From the NCBI RefSeq assembly GCF_001551835.1, contig NZ_LODL01000021.1, forward strand, positions 321,002 to 385,001: a DNA stretch of 64,000 nucleotides, given 5' to 3'. Source of the stretch: Dechloromonas denitrificans (GTDB lineage: Bacteria; Pseudomonadota; Gammaproteobacteria; Burkholderiales; Rhodocyclaceae). The notes under the pieces are model-generated. The model had not been told where the DNA came from and ran no database searches. It was given only the letters and a program-made list of their open reading frames with translations. The translations under genes and the position numbers were made by a program. This document shows, one piece after another, positions 9,521-19,556 of the stretch (the first letter of the stretch is position 1; each line of letters opens with the position of its first letter).

Positions 9521-10483
9521 TTAGCGCAGGCGAGCACTCAGCGCGCTTGCTGAAAACCCCTGCCAGAAGCCGTGCACCGCACCAGCCCCAAGCCGCTTGG
9601 CAAAGCGCTCGGCGATGTTGTCCTTGACTGAGTAATCAAGCACTTTCTCGGCCTGAATGACATCACGGGCAACCGAGTCGACGCTACCGAAGTCATCGGC
9701 CAGGCCCAACTGAACGCTCTGCACCCCGGTCCACATGAACCCGGAGAACATTTCCGGCGACTCTTTCAGGCGTTTGCCGCGCCCAGTTTTAACAACATCG
9801 ATGAACTGCTGGTGAATGTCGTTGAGCAGCAACTGGGCGTGCGCTTTATGCGGCTCAGCCTGTGGCGAAAACGGATCAAGGAAACCCTTGTTCTCACCCG
9901 CTGTTAACAAGCGACGCTCGACACCCAGCTTGTCCATGGTTCCAGTAAAACCAAAACCATCCATCAAAACACCAATCGAGCCAACAATACTGGCCTTGTT
10001 CACGTAAATCTTGTCGGCCGCAGCCGCCACGTAATAACCACCCGAGGCGCACATGTCCTCGACCACTGCATACAGCGGCTTGTCCGGGTACTTGCCACGC
10101 AAGCGACGAATTTCATCGTTCACCATCCCAGCCTGCACCGGACTACCCCCAGGGCTATTGATCCGCAAGACAACGCCGGCCACATTTTTTTCCTCGAAGG
10201 CGCCATTCAAGGCGGCAATCAGGTTTTCGGCGCTGGCCTCACCCTTGGCCTCGATGACGCCGTTCAGCGTCACCATGGCCGTGTGGCGCTCCTGATGCTC
10301 GGCACCACCACCCCAGTCAACCACGGCAATCAGCACCACCAGCAAATAGACGAAGCCGAGCGCCTTGAAAAAAATCCCCCAGCGTCGCCGAGCCCTTTGC
10401 TCATCAAGCGCAGCAAAGGCCAGTTTTTCGAGAGCTTTTCGCTCCCAGGTCGAGTTGTTGTCGGGCTGTTGGGGGTTATCCAT
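9521..10483 (-). CDS. sppA: Signal peptide peptidase SppA, S49 family
   Basis: Inner-membrane serine protease of the S49 family that degrades cleaved signal peptides. The 320-aa protein has one N-terminal membrane helix (about residues 40-58), then MVTLNGVIEA, LRINSPGGSPVQAG and CASGGYYVAAAAD, which carries the nucleophile Ser; the general-base Lys is expected further on, in the SIVGSIGVLMDGFGF-to-LLTAGENKGF part. Length fits the short 36K-type SppA rather than the 67K E. coli form. It overlaps the upstream Rieske gene by 8 nt and converges on the methyltransferase gene with a 4-nt gap. Confidence 0.93.
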   Translation of the reverse strand: MDNPQQPDNNSTWERKALEKLAFAALDEQRARRRWGIFFKALGFVYLLVVLIAVVDWGGGAEHQERHTAMVTLNGVIEAKGEASAENLIAALNGAFEEKNVAGVVLRINSPGGSPVQAGMVNDEIRRLRGKYPDKPLYAVVEDMCASGGYYVAAAADKIYVNKASIVGSIGVLMDGFGFTGTMDKLGVERRLLTAGENKGFLDPFSPQAEPHKAHAQLLLNDIHQQFIDVVKTGRGKRLKESPEMFSGFMWTGVQSVQLGLADDFGSVDSVARDVIQAEKVLDYSVKDNIAERFAKRLGAGAVHGFWQGFSASALSARLR

Positions 10484-10832
10484 TATCTTGTTGCTCTAGA
10501 AATATTTGCTCTTCGATCTCGCAGACCTTCAGTGGTTTCAAACCCTTCCCCTGACAGCGCCCACCAAGACATCTACCCGTGTCAGGAGCATAAAGTGCGC
10601 CATGAATCGAGCAGATCAAGTATAGCTTGGAATCATCGAAGAACTCGCCAGGCTGCCAGTCAAGTTCGGCTGGAACATGGGCACATTCGTTGAAATAGCC
10701 ATAAACATGGCCGTGATAGCGAATGACGAAGGCCGGCGCATCCCAGCCATGGCGCTTTATCGTAAAGCGGAATCCCTTGCCCGACTCGACCAGTTCACCA
10801 CTTGCACAAATCAGGCGTAATTCTTTAGCCAC
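10476..10832 (-). CDS. Rieske 2Fe-2S domain protein
   Basis: Small 118-aa protein consisting of one Rieske domain. The cluster ligands are visible as C-A-H (NECAHVPAELDW) and, 36 residues later, C-S-I-H (YLICSIHGALY), the two Cys and two His of a Rieske 2Fe-2S centre. No oxygenase or cytochrome domain is attached, so it is a ferredoxin-like electron carrier or sensor of unknown partner. The start is probably GTG at 10832, overlapping the preceding HAD gene by 22 nt. The downstream sppA overlaps by 8 nt. Confidence 0.85.
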   Translation of the reverse strand: MAKELRLICASGELVESGKGFRFTIKRHGWDAPAFVIRYHGHVYGYFNECAHVPAELDWQPGEFFDDSKLYLICSIHGALYAPDTGRCLGGRCQGKGLKPLKVCEIEEQIFLEQQDNG

Positions 10833-11461
10833 AGATCGAGTTCCCGGACAGTGTGCAGGCAAGCCAGCGGCTTGTGCTCAAGCAGGTGCTCATGCGGATG
10901 CGCGCCATAAGTGACCGCCAGACTATCGACCCCGGCATTGCTGGCCATTAACAGGTCGTGCGACGTGTCGCCAATCATTACGGTCGACTCGAATGGAACG
11001 GCAAATTCGGCCACCAATTGATCAAGCATCTGCGGATGCGGCTTGGAGTGACATTCGTCGGCGCAGCGGGAGGCCTGGAAAAAGGAGCGTAAACCTGAAT
11101 GATCGAGGGCACGATCCAGGCCGGCACGGCTTTTCCCGGTTGCGATGGTCAGAATATGACCGGCCGACTGCAGGGACGTCAGCATGTCGCGCACGCCCTC
11201 AAACAAAACCAACCGGTGATCACCGGAAAGATAATGAAAGCGATAGCGCTCGACCATGGCCTGGTAGTTTTCCGGCTCCAACTCAGGCACCGCGTGGCGC
11301 ATGGCATCCACCAGGCCAAGGCCGATCACGTGCCGGGCCTGGGCATCACTGGGCTCAGGCAATTGCAGATCGCGACAGGCCGCCTGAATCGCTTGCACAA
11401 TAGCGCCTGCGGAATCGAGCAAGGTGCCATCCCAATCAAAAACAACAAGCTCATACTTCAT
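10811..11461 (-). CDS. HAD-family phosphatase, phosphoglycolate phosphatase-like
   Basis: Haloacid dehalogenase superfamily hydrolase of 216 aa. Motif I is VFDWDGTLLDSAG with the two catalytic Asp residues, motif II is TIATGKSRAG, the motif III Lys is in SKPHPQML, and motif IV is MIGDTSHDLLMA. The cap domain sits between motifs I and II. It resembles Gph/PGP proteins found downstream of rluC in betaproteobacteria, but substrate cannot be fixed from sequence. It starts 5 nt after the rluC stop. Confidence 0.88.
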   Translation of the reverse strand: MKYELVVFDWDGTLLDSAGAIVQAIQAACRDLQLPEPSDAQARHVIGLGLVDAMRHAVPELEPENYQAMVERYRFHYLSGDHRLVLFEGVRDMLTSLQSAGHILTIATGKSRAGLDRALDHSGLRSFFQASRCADECHSKPHPQMLDQLVAEFAVPFESTVMIGDTSHDLLMASNAGVDSLAVTYGAHPHEHLLEHKPLACLHTVRELDLWLKNYA

Positions 11462-11466
11462 TTGCT

Positions 11467-12474
11467 TCAGCGCCCTTTCTCAAGAATGGCTTGCAGATCA
11501 TCAACGGTGAATTCCCGTGTTTTTCTGACGTCGACCGCAGCAATATAAGCACCAATACTCTCCGGCAGCGGCGCCAGGCACTCCATTGGCGCCGCTGTCA
11601 GTGGATGCCGAAAAGCCATCCGCCAGGCATGCAACGCCATCCGTTTCAAACCGTCTCGCTTGAGGGTTTTGTTCAGCGCAAAATCGCCGTATTTTTCGTC
11701 ACCAAGGATCGGAAAACCCAAATGCGAAAGATGGACACGAATTTGATGTGTTCGCCCGGTCTTTAGTTGCGCCTCAAGCAGGCTCATGTCCGGCCAGCGG
11801 GCCAGCAGGCGAAACACCGTGTGCGAAGCCTTGCCCTCGGGAGCCACGGAAACCCGGCGCTCGCCACCTTCCGTCAAATACTTATGAAGCGGCAACTTGA
11901 CGTGCTGGGTATTATTCATCCAGCGCCCTTTGACCAATACCAGATAGCGCTTATCGGCCCCCGCCCCGTGCTCGCGGAACATGTCGTGCAGCGCAGTCAG
12001 CGCCAGACGCTTCTTGCCGACGAGCAAAACACCAGAAGTTTCACGATCAAGGCGATGCGCCAACTCAAGGAACTTGGCCAGGGGGCGCTGCCGACGCAGC
12101 GCCTCGATCACGCCAAAGCTGACTCCGCTGCCGCCATGAACTGCAATGCCTTCCGGTTTATCGATAACCAGCATCGCCTCATCTTCATAGATGATCGGCA
12201 GGTCGACACGCTGCTTGGCAGCCTCATCAACCTCGTTTTGGGGTCGCTCCGCGATGCGCATCGGCGGGATACGCAAATTATCGCCCTCGCATAGCCGATG
12301 GGTTGCATCGACCCGCTTACTGTTCACTCGGACCTCACCACTGCGCAGAATTCGATAGATGTGGCTCTTCGGAACGCCCTTGCAGCGGCGAATCAGGAAG
12401 TTATCCAGACGCTGGCCCTGCTCTTCTTCTGTGATCACGACATGGGTGACCGAATTGTTACCAGCACTGTTCAT
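11467..12474 (-). CDS. rluC: 23S rRNA pseudouridine synthase RluC
   Basis: Converts uridines 955, 2504 and 2580 (E. coli numbering) of 23S rRNA to pseudouridine. The 335-aa protein has an N-terminal S4 RNA-binding domain (about residues 18-80, QGQRLDNFLIRRCKG) and the RluA-type catalytic domain with the Asp nucleophile in AHRLDRETSGVLL. The divergent rluC/rne arrangement matches that in E. coli. No ribosome-binding site is visible before the ATG, and an AT-rich promoter-like element lies immediately upstream. Confidence 0.94.
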   Translation of the reverse strand: MNSAGNNSVTHVVITEEEQGQRLDNFLIRRCKGVPKSHIYRILRSGEVRVNSKRVDATHRLCEGDNLRIPPMRIAERPQNEVDEAAKQRVDLPIIYEDEAMLVIDKPEGIAVHGGSGVSFGVIEALRRQRPLAKFLELAHRLDRETSGVLLVGKKRLALTALHDMFREHGAGADKRYLVLVKGRWMNNTQHVKLPLHKYLTEGGERRVSVAPEGKASHTVFRLLARWPDMSLLEAQLKTGRTHQIRVHLSHLGFPILGDEKYGDFALNKTLKRDGLKRMALHAWRMAFRHPLTAAPMECLAPLPESIGAYIAAVDVRKTREFTVDDLQAILEKGR

Positions 12475-12487
12475 TTTCTAATATACT
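12458..12487 (+). promoter_or_regulatory. rne: Candidate rne promoter
   Basis: TTACCA (12458-12463) and TATACT (12482-12487) are separated by 18 nt on the plus strand. The -10 box matches consensus at five of six positions, the -35 at four. The predicted start, near 12494, coincides with the first arm of the long inverted repeat in the rne leader. The same AT element read on the minus strand (TATATT) could also serve rluC. Confidence 0.5.
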
Positions 12488-12873
12488 GCCCACGTTTTAC
12501 GTCTCGGTTTGCAAGAGATTCAGAACCGTCAGACCGCTTGCCTCGCGCCACTAGCGCGACTGCCACGCGGCAGGCTCCGAAGTCTCACTTGCGCCACTTG
12601 CTCAAGCCAGACCAACGTAAAACGACTGGTTAAGTTCACTCACCAAAAGTAGTGATGTTAATGGATTAGCCCGCTGTAAGCACGCACGGATTGCCCGTTG
12701 CAGGAATTTTCAGGTTGCGCATTTCAATAAAAAACACGCAACCGTTTGTTGATCAGCACATTCATCGTCGCCTTTGCCCTCATCCTTAAATGACGCAACC
12801 CGATAAAGAACCTGTCGCTGCCTGAACGGGCGTTTCGTTGCCGCGTGCCCAAGCGCGCTGGAGCCCCAAAATA
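12488..12873 (+). promoter_or_regulatory. Structured 5' leader of rne
   Basis: A 399-nt gap separates rluC from rne, and no gene is seen in it. CGTTTTACGT (12493-12502) is complementary to ACGTAAAACG (12615-12624); the helix resumes after a small internal loop with GGTTTG (12506-12511) and CAGACC (12608-12613, one G-U pair). Inside are two perfect 5-bp hairpins, 12544-12558 and 12560-12573. A leader of about 380 nt compares with the 361-nt E. coli rne leader, through which RNase E controls decay of its own mRNA. The function here is inferred by analogy. Confidence 0.6.
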
Positions 12874-15588
12874 ATGAAACGCATGCTTTTCAATGCGACA
12901 CAGGCCGAAGAACTCCGTGTCGCCATTGTTGATGGTCAGAAACTAATTGATCTAGACATTGAATCGGCCGCCAAGGAACAACGCAAGAGCAACATCTACA
13001 AAGGGGTCATCACCCGCATCGAACCGAGTCTCGAAGCCTGCTTCGTTGATTACGGTGCCGATCGGCATGGCTTCCTTCCTTTCAAGGAAATCTCCCGCGC
13101 CTATTTCCAGCCAGGTGTCGAAGTCAGTCGTGCCAAGATCAACGAAGCCTTGAAAGAAGGCCAGGAGTTGATCGTTCAGGTCGACAAGGACGAACGTGGC
13201 AACAAGGGCGCCGCCCTCACCACCTACGTCTCGCTGGCCGGTCGTTACCTGGTCCTGATGCCGAACAATCCGCGCGGCGGCGGCGTTTCCCGCCGCGTTG
13301 ACGGCGACGAACGCGCCGAACTGCGCGAAACCATGGATCAGCTTGAAGTGCCCAACGGCATGAGCCTGATCGCCCGCACCGCCGCCATCGGCCGCCAGGC
13401 CGAAGAACTGCAGTGGGACTTGAACTACCTGTTGCAACTGTGGAGCGCCATCGAAGGTGCAGCCAAACAACAGAACGGCGCTTTCCTGATTTATCTGGAA
13501 GGCAGCCTGGTCATCCGCGCTATTCGCGACTACTTCCACTCGGAAATCGGTGAAATCCTGATCGATACCGACGAGGTTTACGAACAGGCCCGCGCCTTCA
13601 TGGGCACCGTGATGCCGGCCAACATCAATCGCGTTAAGCGCTATCGCGACGATGTGCCGCTGTTCTCCCGCTTCCAGATCGAACACCAGATCGAAACTGC
13701 CTTCGTCCGTCAGGTCAACCTGCCGTCCGGTGGCGCCATCGTCATCGACCACACCGAAGCGCTGGTCGCCGTCGACGTCAACTCCGGTCGCGCCACCAAG
13801 GGTGCCGACATCGAGGAAACCGCCTTCAAGACGAACCTGGAAGCCGCCGAAGAACTGGCGCGCCAGTTGCGCCTACGCGACCTCGGCGGCCTGATCGTGA
13901 TCGACTTCATCGACATGGAGAACACCAAGAACCAGCGCGAAGTCGAAAACCGCCTGCGTGACGCGCTGCGCTTCGACCGTGCCCGCGTCCAGATGGGCAA
14001 GATCAGCCGCTTTGGCCTGATGGAACTATCCCGTCAGCGCCTGCGCCCCGCCCTGGCCGAAACCAGCTACATTTCCTGCCCGCGCTGCACCGGCACCGGC
14101 CACATCCGCTCCTGCGAATCGGCCGCGCTGCACATCCTGCGCATCCTCGAAGAGGAAGCGATGAAGGAAAACACCGGCGCCGTTCATGTTCAGGTTCCGG
14201 TCGATGTCGCCACCTTCCTGCTCAACGAAAAACGCCCGGACATCCAGGCCATCGAGTTGCGCCACAAGGTCACGATCCTGCTGATCCCCAACGTCCACCT
14301 GGAAACACCGGCTCACACGATCACCCGCCTGCGTCACGATGACCTGAACAACGACGATGCACGCGAACCATCTTACAAGATGGTCGACGCGCCGGTCGAA
14401 GAAGCCTCCAAGCCGGGCAATGGCAAGGACGAAGCAACCAAACCGCGCCAGGAAGCCGTGATCAAAGGCATTTCCCCGGAACAGCCGGCCCCGATCATGC
14501 CGGAAAAGGCCGAGCCAATCCCGCAGCCGGCTAGCACCCTGGTCGACCAGCCGGGCTTGTTTGCCCGCCTGTTTTCCTGGCTGCGCAGCGAGCCGAAGCC
14601 CGTTGCGCCGGAACCCGTTGCCCAGCCCGCCCCGAAAAAAGGACGCGAAGGCCGTGATAGCCGTCGTGAACGTGGCGAAGGTCGCGATGGCCGCCGCAAT
14701 GGTCGCAATGCCAATCGACGCGACGAGGGCGAGCGCCAGGAACGCGGCAATCGCAACGAGCGTGGCGAACGCAATACCGAGAAAGCACCGCGCGAGGAAG
14801 CGGCTGTCGCACCGAGCGAGCAACGCCCGGAACGCCAGGAGCGCCGTCCGCGCGGCGAGCGCAAGGAGCGTCGCGAACGCCAGCAACCGGAAATCGCCGA
14901 GAACAAGCTGGCTCCGGAAGTCGTTGCCGCCGCTTCGCTCAACGCCCCGGCAAACAATGCCGAAGCACCGGACGCCGGCAACGCTGACGAACAAGGCAGC
15001 CGTCGCCGTGGTCGTCGCGGTGGTCGTGGCCGCAACGAACGTCGCAATGAAGGCGAGAACGGCAGCGTAGCAGCCGAGAGCACCGTTGAAGCGAATGTTG
15101 TCGCCCCCGCCATCGCTGAAGCGGCCTCTGCCGAGACGGTGAATCAGGAACCATTGCTTGTTGTCATTCCGGCTACGGAATCCAGCACGCAAGCTGAAGT
15201 TACGGCAGCAGCTCCGGTAGAAATTCCGGCCGCACCAATCGTCGAGGCCCAGCCTGTCGTCGAGGAAGTTGCCACTACTCTCACCGAAGAAGCTCCGGCT
15301 CCGGCCCCGGTCGTTGAAGCCGCGCCAGAAGCAATGCCGGCGGTCAACGTGATGGAAAGTGCAAAAACTATCGAAATCGCAACACCTGCCGCAGCTGCAC
15401 CGGTTGTTGAGGCGGTCGACCTGGAAAAGACTTTGACCGAAAGCGGTCTGGTCATGGTTCAGACGACATCGGCTGCTGTTGTTGCCCAGCCGGAAGCACC
15501 GGTCAAGCTCGGCCGCCCGCGCAAGCAGAAGCAGCTTGCCGAGCAAACTGAAAGTGCACCGCTGGTCATGGTGGAAACTCAGAAGTAA
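12874..15588 (+). CDS. rne: Ribonuclease E
   Basis: Essential endonuclease for mRNA decay and rRNA/tRNA processing and scaffold of the degradosome. Residues 1 to about 500 are the catalytic half: S1 domain ([22 protein letters not shown]), 5'-sensor and DNase I-like regions with catalytic Asp residues in [10 protein letters not shown] and VIDFIDMEN, and the zinc-link CPRCTGTGH near residue 403. The rest, to residue 904, is a disordered tail: Arg-rich RNA-binding segments ([19 protein letters not shown] and [15 protein letters not shown]), an Ala/Pro/Glu-rich spacer and a short conserved-looking C-terminus. I start at the ATG at 12874 ([10 protein letters not shown]) because homology begins there. 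Confidence 0.96.
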   Translation: MKRMLFNATQAEELRVAIVDGQKLIDLDIESAAKEQRKSNIYKGVITRIEPSLEACFVDYGADRHGFLPFKEISRAYFQPGVEVSRAKINEALKEGQELIVQVDKDERGNKGAALTTYVSLAGRYLVLMPNNPRGGGVSRRVDGDERAELRETMDQLEVPNGMSLIARTAAIGRQAEELQWDLNYLLQLWSAIEGAAKQQNGAFLIYLEGSLVIRAIRDYFHSEIGEILIDTDEVYEQARAFMGTVMPANINRVKRYRDDVPLFSRFQIEHQIETAFVRQVNLPSGGAIVIDHTEALVAVDVNSGRATKGADIEETAFKTNLEAAEELARQLRLRDLGGLIVIDFIDMENTKNQREVENRLRDALRFDRARVQMGKISRFGLMELSRQRLRPALAETSYISCPRCTGTGHIRSCESAALHILRILEEEAMKENTGAVHVQVPVDVATFLLNEKRPDIQAIELRHKVTILLIPNVHLETPAHTITRLRHDDLNNDDAREPSYKMVDAPVEEASKPGNGKDEATKPRQEAVIKGISPEQPAPIMPEKAEPIPQPASTLVDQPGLFARLFSWLRSEPKPVAPEPVAQPAPKKGREGRDSRRERGEGRDGRRNGRNANRRDEGERQERGNRNERGERNTEKAPREEAAVAPSEQRPERQERRPRGERKERRERQQPEIAENKLAPEVVAAASLNAPANNAEAPDAGNADEQGSRRRGRRGGRGRNERRNEGENGSVAAESTVEANVVAPAIAEAASAETVNQEPLLVVIPATESSTQAEVTAAAPVEIPAAPIVEAQPVVEEVATTLTEEAPAPAPVVEAAPEAMPAVNVMESAKTIEIATPAAAAPVVEAVDLEKTLTESGLVMVQTTSAAVVAQPEAPVKLGRPRKQKQLAEQTESAPLVMVETQK

Positions 15589-15611
15589 TACCCGGCGGCT
15601 ACTGCCGACAA

Positions 15612-15645
15612 AAAGAAGGGGCGCCCGAGGGCGCCCCTTCTTTTA
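15612..15645 (+). terminator. Rho-independent terminator after rne
   Basis: A 15-bp perfect stem (AAAGAAGGGGCGCCC and its complement) with a 2-nt centre, followed by a T-run. The leading A-run makes it usable on the minus strand as well, where the convergent phosphatase gene ends 24 nt away. Confidence 0.92.
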
Positions 15646-15668
15646 TTGCATAAAGCAAATTGGCGGAA

Positions 15669-16151
15669 TCAGGCGCGCCCCAGCTTTTGCTTGATCTCGT
15701 CGACCAGCCCGAGTGAGGCATCCTCGACCATATCCAGCACCAGGTCAAAGCCATGGCCCAGACCATAATAAGGGTCTGGCACTTCGTCGTCATCGAAGTT
15801 TCTGGCGTACTCCATGAACAGCTTGATCCGCTCCTGCTGCTCGGGTGCCGCCATGCGTTGCAGGTTATCGAAGTTGCTTTTATCCATCGCCAGAATCAGG
15901 TCGAAATAATCCAGATCCTGCCGGGCCACCTTGCGAGCCCGGAGTTGAGAAAGGTTATAGCCGCGCACCGCCGCCGCCCGCTGCGTCCGCGAATCTGGCG
16001 CCTCACCAACGTGATAGCCGTGCGTCCCGGCAGAGTCAACTTCAACTTTGTCGCCTAAGTTATTGATTTTTATAAAATGACGCAGCACCCCCTCGGCGGT
16101 TGGCGAGCGGCATATATTGCCCATACACACCAGTAGCACGCGAAAAGTCAT
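15669..16151 (-). CDS. Low-molecular-weight protein tyrosine phosphatase
   Basis: Cytoplasmic LMW-PTP of 160 aa. The phosphate-binding loop is C9-MGNIC-R15 (Cys-x5-Arg) followed by SPTAEG, and the general-acid Asp is in VPDPYYG near the C-terminus. Such enzymes act on phosphotyrosine in proteins, often bacterial tyrosine kinases, or on other phospho-substrates; no kinase or exopolysaccharide genes are nearby. I start at the ATG at 16151; the upstream in-frame extension overlaps uvrB and lacks similarity. The gene lies 13 nt after uvrB and is probably cotranscribed. Confidence 0.9.
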   Translation of the reverse strand: MTFRVLLVCMGNICRSPTAEGVLRHFIKINNLGDKVEVDSAGTHGYHVGEAPDSRTQRAAAVRGYNLSQLRARKVARQDLDYFDLILAMDKSNFDNLQRMAAPEQQERIKLFMEYARNFDDDEVPDPYYGLGHGFDLVLDMVEDASLGLVDEIKQKLGRA

Positions 16152-16164
16152 CTTTTTGCCTCCG

Positions 16165-18222
16165 TCAGTCAGGGTCGTGGGGCGCCGCGCCGAACACTCG
16201 TTCCCTGAGCCGGAAGAGATCGTCGCGGGCCGCCGCCGCTTTTTCGAATTCCAGATTTTTTGCACATTCAAGCATCAGTTTTTCGAGACGCTTGATTTCC
16301 TTGGCTACGGTCTTTTCGTCCATGGCCTCATAGACTGCCTGCTGCTGCGCCGCCTTCAACTCAGTCTGGACAGACCCGGCGTCGTAGACGCCATCGATAA
16401 TGTCCTTGATCTTCTTGGAAACCCCGCGCGGCGTAATGCCATGTTCCGAATTGAAACTGATCTGCTTTTCACGCCGCCGCCCGGTTTCAGCAATGGCACG
16501 CTGCATGGATTGTGTAATCGTATCAGCATAGAGGATTGCTGTGCCATGGATATGGCGCGCGGCCCTGCCCATTGTCTGGATTAGTGAACGTTCCGAGCGC
16601 AAAAAGCCCTCCTTGTCGGCATCAAGCACGGCGACCAAAGAAACTTCCGGGATATCCAGCCCCTCACGCAGCAAGTTGATACCAACCAGCACATCGAACT
16701 CACCGAGACGCAGGTCGCGAATGATTTCGACCCGTTCCACGGTATCAATATCCGAGTGCAGATAGCGCACCCTGATTTCGTTGTCCGCCAGAAAATCGGT
16801 CAGATCTTCAGCCATGCGCTTGGTCAAGGTGGTAACCAGCACGCGCTCCTCGACTGCGACCCGTTTCTTGATTTCCGAAAGCAGATCATCGACCTGAGTC
16901 GAGGCGGGCCGAACGATGACTTCCGGATCAATCAGTCCGGTCGGCCGGACCACCTGCTCGACGACCTGGCCGGCATGCTGATTTTCATAATCGGCCGGGG
17001 TTGCGGAAACGAAGACCGTTTGCCGCATGTGCGCCTCGAACTCGTTGAATTGCAACGGACGATTATCCAGCGCCGACGGCAGACGAAAACCGTAATCGAC
17101 CAGGTTTTCCTTGCGCGAACGGTCCCCTTTGTACATCCCGCCCACCTGGCCGATGGTGACATGCGACTCGTCGATGAACATCAGCGCATCGGACGGCAGG
17201 TAGTCGATCAGCGTCGGCGGCGCCTCCCCGGCTTTTCTGCCGGAAAAATGCCGGGAGTAATTCTCGATGCCCTTGCAGAAACCGATCTGGTCCAGCAACT
17301 CGAGATCGAAGCGGGTGCGCTGTTCGATCCGTTGGGCCTCGACCAGCTTGTTGTTTTTGCTGAATAAATCGACCCGATCACGCAGTTCGCTTTTGATCGC
17401 CTCGACCGCCCGCAAAACAGTATCGCGCGGCGTTACGTAGTGCGAAGCCGGGAACACGGTAAAGCGGAGAGCCTTATGCAGCAAATGGCCGGTCAGCGGG
17501 TCAAAAAACTGCAGCGCCTCGACGTCGTCATCGAACAGCGAAACCCGAATGGCGTGCTCGGCGTGTTCGGCTGGAAAAATATCGATGATATCGCCACGTA
17601 CGCGGAAGGTGCCACGATGGAAGTCGAGATCGTTTCGCTCGTACTGCATTTCGATCAGGCGCTTGACGATGGCCCGCTGATCCAGTTTGTCACCGACCCG
17701 CATGGTCAGGATCATGTTGTGATATTCGTCGCGATCGCCGATACCGTAGATGCAGGAAACCGTAGCGACGATAACGACATCGCGCCGCTCGATCAAGCTC
17801 TTGGTCGCCGACAGGCGCATCTGTTCGATGTGCTCGTTGATCGCACTGTCCTTTTCGATGAACAGGTCGCGCGACGGCACGTAGGCTTCCGGCTGATAGT
17901 AGTCGTAGTACGAAACGAAATACTCGACCGCATTTTCCGGAAAGAACTCCTTGAATTCCGAATAGAGCTGCGCCGCCAGGGTTTTGTTTGGCGCCAGAAT
18001 CAAGGCCGGGCGGCCGGTGCGGGCGATGACATTGGCCATCGTATAGGTCTTGCCCGAGCCCGTTACCCCCAACAGCGTCTGGAAGGACAAACCATCCCCC
18101 AGCCCTTCGACCAACTGGCGAATGGCTTCCGGCTGATCACCGGCCGGCGGAAAGGGTTGATGAAGACGGAACGGGCTCCCTTCGAAGCAGACCACGGGAG
18201 TGCTGGCGGCGGTTTCTATCAT
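16165..18222 (-). CDS. uvrB: UvrABC system protein B
   Basis: Damage-verifying helicase of nucleotide excision repair, loaded by UvrA and recruiting UvrC. The 685-aa protein has Walker A GVTGSGKT (residues 52-59), the beta-hairpin Tyr-rich segment [12 protein letters not shown], the FIDESHVT helicase motif II, and GRAARHIHG motif VI. The C-terminal UVR motif ([20 protein letters not shown]) that binds UvrC is complete. No CTGT-N8-ACAG LexA box is seen in the 75-nt divergent region before the aminotransferase gene. Confidence 0.97.
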   Translation of the reverse strand: MIETAASTPVVCFEGSPFRLHQPFPPAGDQPEAIRQLVEGLGDGLSFQTLLGVTGSGKTYTMANVIARTGRPALILAPNKTLAAQLYSEFKEFFPENAVEYFVSYYDYYQPEAYVPSRDLFIEKDSAINEHIEQMRLSATKSLIERRDVVIVATVSCIYGIGDRDEYHNMILTMRVGDKLDQRAIVKRLIEMQYERNDLDFHRGTFRVRGDIIDIFPAEHAEHAIRVSLFDDDVEALQFFDPLTGHLLHKALRFTVFPASHYVTPRDTVLRAVEAIKSELRDRVDLFSKNNKLVEAQRIEQRTRFDLELLDQIGFCKGIENYSRHFSGRKAGEAPPTLIDYLPSDALMFIDESHVTIGQVGGMYKGDRSRKENLVDYGFRLPSALDNRPLQFNEFEAHMRQTVFVSATPADYENQHAGQVVEQVVRPTGLIDPEVIVRPASTQVDDLLSEIKKRVAVEERVLVTTLTKRMAEDLTDFLADNEIRVRYLHSDIDTVERVEIIRDLRLGEFDVLVGINLLREGLDIPEVSLVAVLDADKEGFLRSERSLIQTMGRAARHIHGTAILYADTITQSMQRAIAETGRRREKQISFNSEHGITPRGVSKKIKDIIDGVYDAGSVQTELKAAQQQAVYEAMDEKTVAKEIKRLEKLMLECAKNLEFEKAAAARDDLFRLRERVFGAAPHDPD

Positions 18223-18297
18223 GCTAAAATTCTTCGGTTTCTCTCGCGCGGCAAGGTTGCGGCGTGAATATTGTGCCTATTATTCCATGGAGTCCTT

Positions 18298-19506
18298 ATG
18301 TCCTCTTCGATCTTTGCTGCGGTGGAAATGGCCCCGCGTGATCCGATCCTCGGTCTGAACGAATCATTCAATGCCGACACCCGTAGCACCAAGGTCAACC
18401 TCGGCGTTGGCGTTTACTTCGACGACAATGGCAAGATTCCCTTGCTGGCCGCCGTCAAGGCCGCCGAAGAGGCCCGCCTGAAAGCCGCCCCGCCGCGTGG
18501 CTACCAGCCGATTGAAGGCTCGCCGGCCTACAACCAGGCCGTGCAAAACCTGCTGCTCGGCAAGGATTCCGCCCTGATCGCCAACGGCCAGGTCATCACC
18601 GCCCAGGCCCTGGGCGGTACCGGCGCCCTGAAAATCGGCGCTGACTACCTGAAGCGCCTGTCGCCGAACGCCAAGGTTTACATCAGCGATCCGTCCTGGG
18701 AAAACCACCGCGCGCTGTTTGAATCGGCCGGTTTCGTCGTTGAAAACTACCCGTACTACGATGCTGCCACCCGCGGCGTCAATTTCGCTGGCATGAAGGC
18801 CTGTCTGAACAGCCTGGAGGCAGGCTCGATCATCATCCTGCACGCCTGCTGCCATAACCCGACCGGCGCCGACCTGTCTGACGCCCAGTGGCAGGAAGTC
18901 GTTGACGTCTGCCGCGCCCGCGGCCTGGTGCCCTTCCTCGACATGGCCTACCAGGGCTTTGCCGACGGTATCGATGCCGATGCCGTTGCCGTCCGCGCCT
19001 TCTCCGCTTCGGGTCTGCAATTCTTCGTTTCCAGCTCTTTCTCCAAGAGCTTCTCGCTCTACGGCGAACGCGTCGGTGCCCTGTCCGTCATCACCGCCAG
19101 CAAGGAAGAAGCCGGTCGCGTGCTATCCCAGGTCAAGCGCGTTATCCGCACCAACTACTCCAACCCGCCGATCCATGGCGGCGCTCTGGTTGCCGCCGTG
19201 CTCTCCTCGCCGGAACTGCGCCAGATGTGGGAAACCGAACTGGCTGGCATGCGCGACCGCATCCGCGCCATGCGCACCGGTCTGGTTGAGGCGATCAAGG
19301 CACAAGGCGTCGCGCAGGACTTCTCCTTTGTTGTCCAGCAACGCGGCATGTTCTCCTACACCGGCCTGACCGCCGCTCAAGTCGAGCGCATGAAGGACGA
19401 ATTCGGCATCTACGCCGTGTCGACCGGCCGGATCTGCCTTGCCGCCCTGAATACCAAGAACCTGGAATACGTGGCCAAGGCGATTGCTGCCGTCACCAAG
19501 GCCTGA
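18298..19506 (+). CDS. Aromatic amino acid/aspartate aminotransferase
   Basis: PLP-dependent class I aminotransferase (AspC/TyrB type) of 402 aa, interconverting aspartate or aromatic amino acids with their 2-oxo acids. Family landmarks are the VNLGVGVYFDDNG N-terminal segment, HACCHNPTGADLS, and the PLP Lys in SSSFSKSFSLYGERVG. The ATG at 18298 follows GGAG at 5 nt; an upstream in-frame start has no such site. AspC and TyrB cannot be separated by eye, so I give no symbol. A terminator follows. Confidence 0.93.
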   Translation: MSSSIFAAVEMAPRDPILGLNESFNADTRSTKVNLGVGVYFDDNGKIPLLAAVKAAEEARLKAAPPRGYQPIEGSPAYNQAVQNLLLGKDSALIANGQVITAQALGGTGALKIGADYLKRLSPNAKVYISDPSWENHRALFESAGFVVENYPYYDAATRGVNFAGMKACLNSLEAGSIIILHACCHNPTGADLSDAQWQEVVDVCRARGLVPFLDMAYQGFADGIDADAVAVRAFSASGLQFFVSSSFSKSFSLYGERVGALSVITASKEEAGRVLSQVKRVIRTNYSNPPIHGGALVAAVLSSPELRQMWETELAGMRDRIRAMRTGLVEAIKAQGVAQDFSFVVQQRGMFSYTGLTAAQVERMKDEFGIYAVSTGRICLAALNTKNLEYVAKAIAAVTKA

Positions 19507-19525
19507 GTTCAACGACGACAAGCTG

Positions 19526-19556
19526 AAAAGGCTGGACTGCGGTCCTGCCTTTTTTT
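19526..19556 (+). terminator. Terminator between the aminotransferase and AsmA-like genes
   Basis: Stem AAAAGGC-T-GGAC / GTCC-T-GCCTTTT with one T-T mismatch and loop TGCG, followed by further T residues on the plus strand. The A-run on the left also allows use on the minus strand, where the AsmA-like gene ends at 19555. Confidence 0.85.

Noticed and set aside
14026..15546. 506-codon minus-strand frame opposite the RNase E tail
   Set aside because: Low-complexity shadow of the Arg/Ala/Glu-rich C-terminal region of rne.
18223..18297. LexA box controlling uvrB
   Set aside because: No CTGT-N8-ACAG pattern in the 75-nt region.
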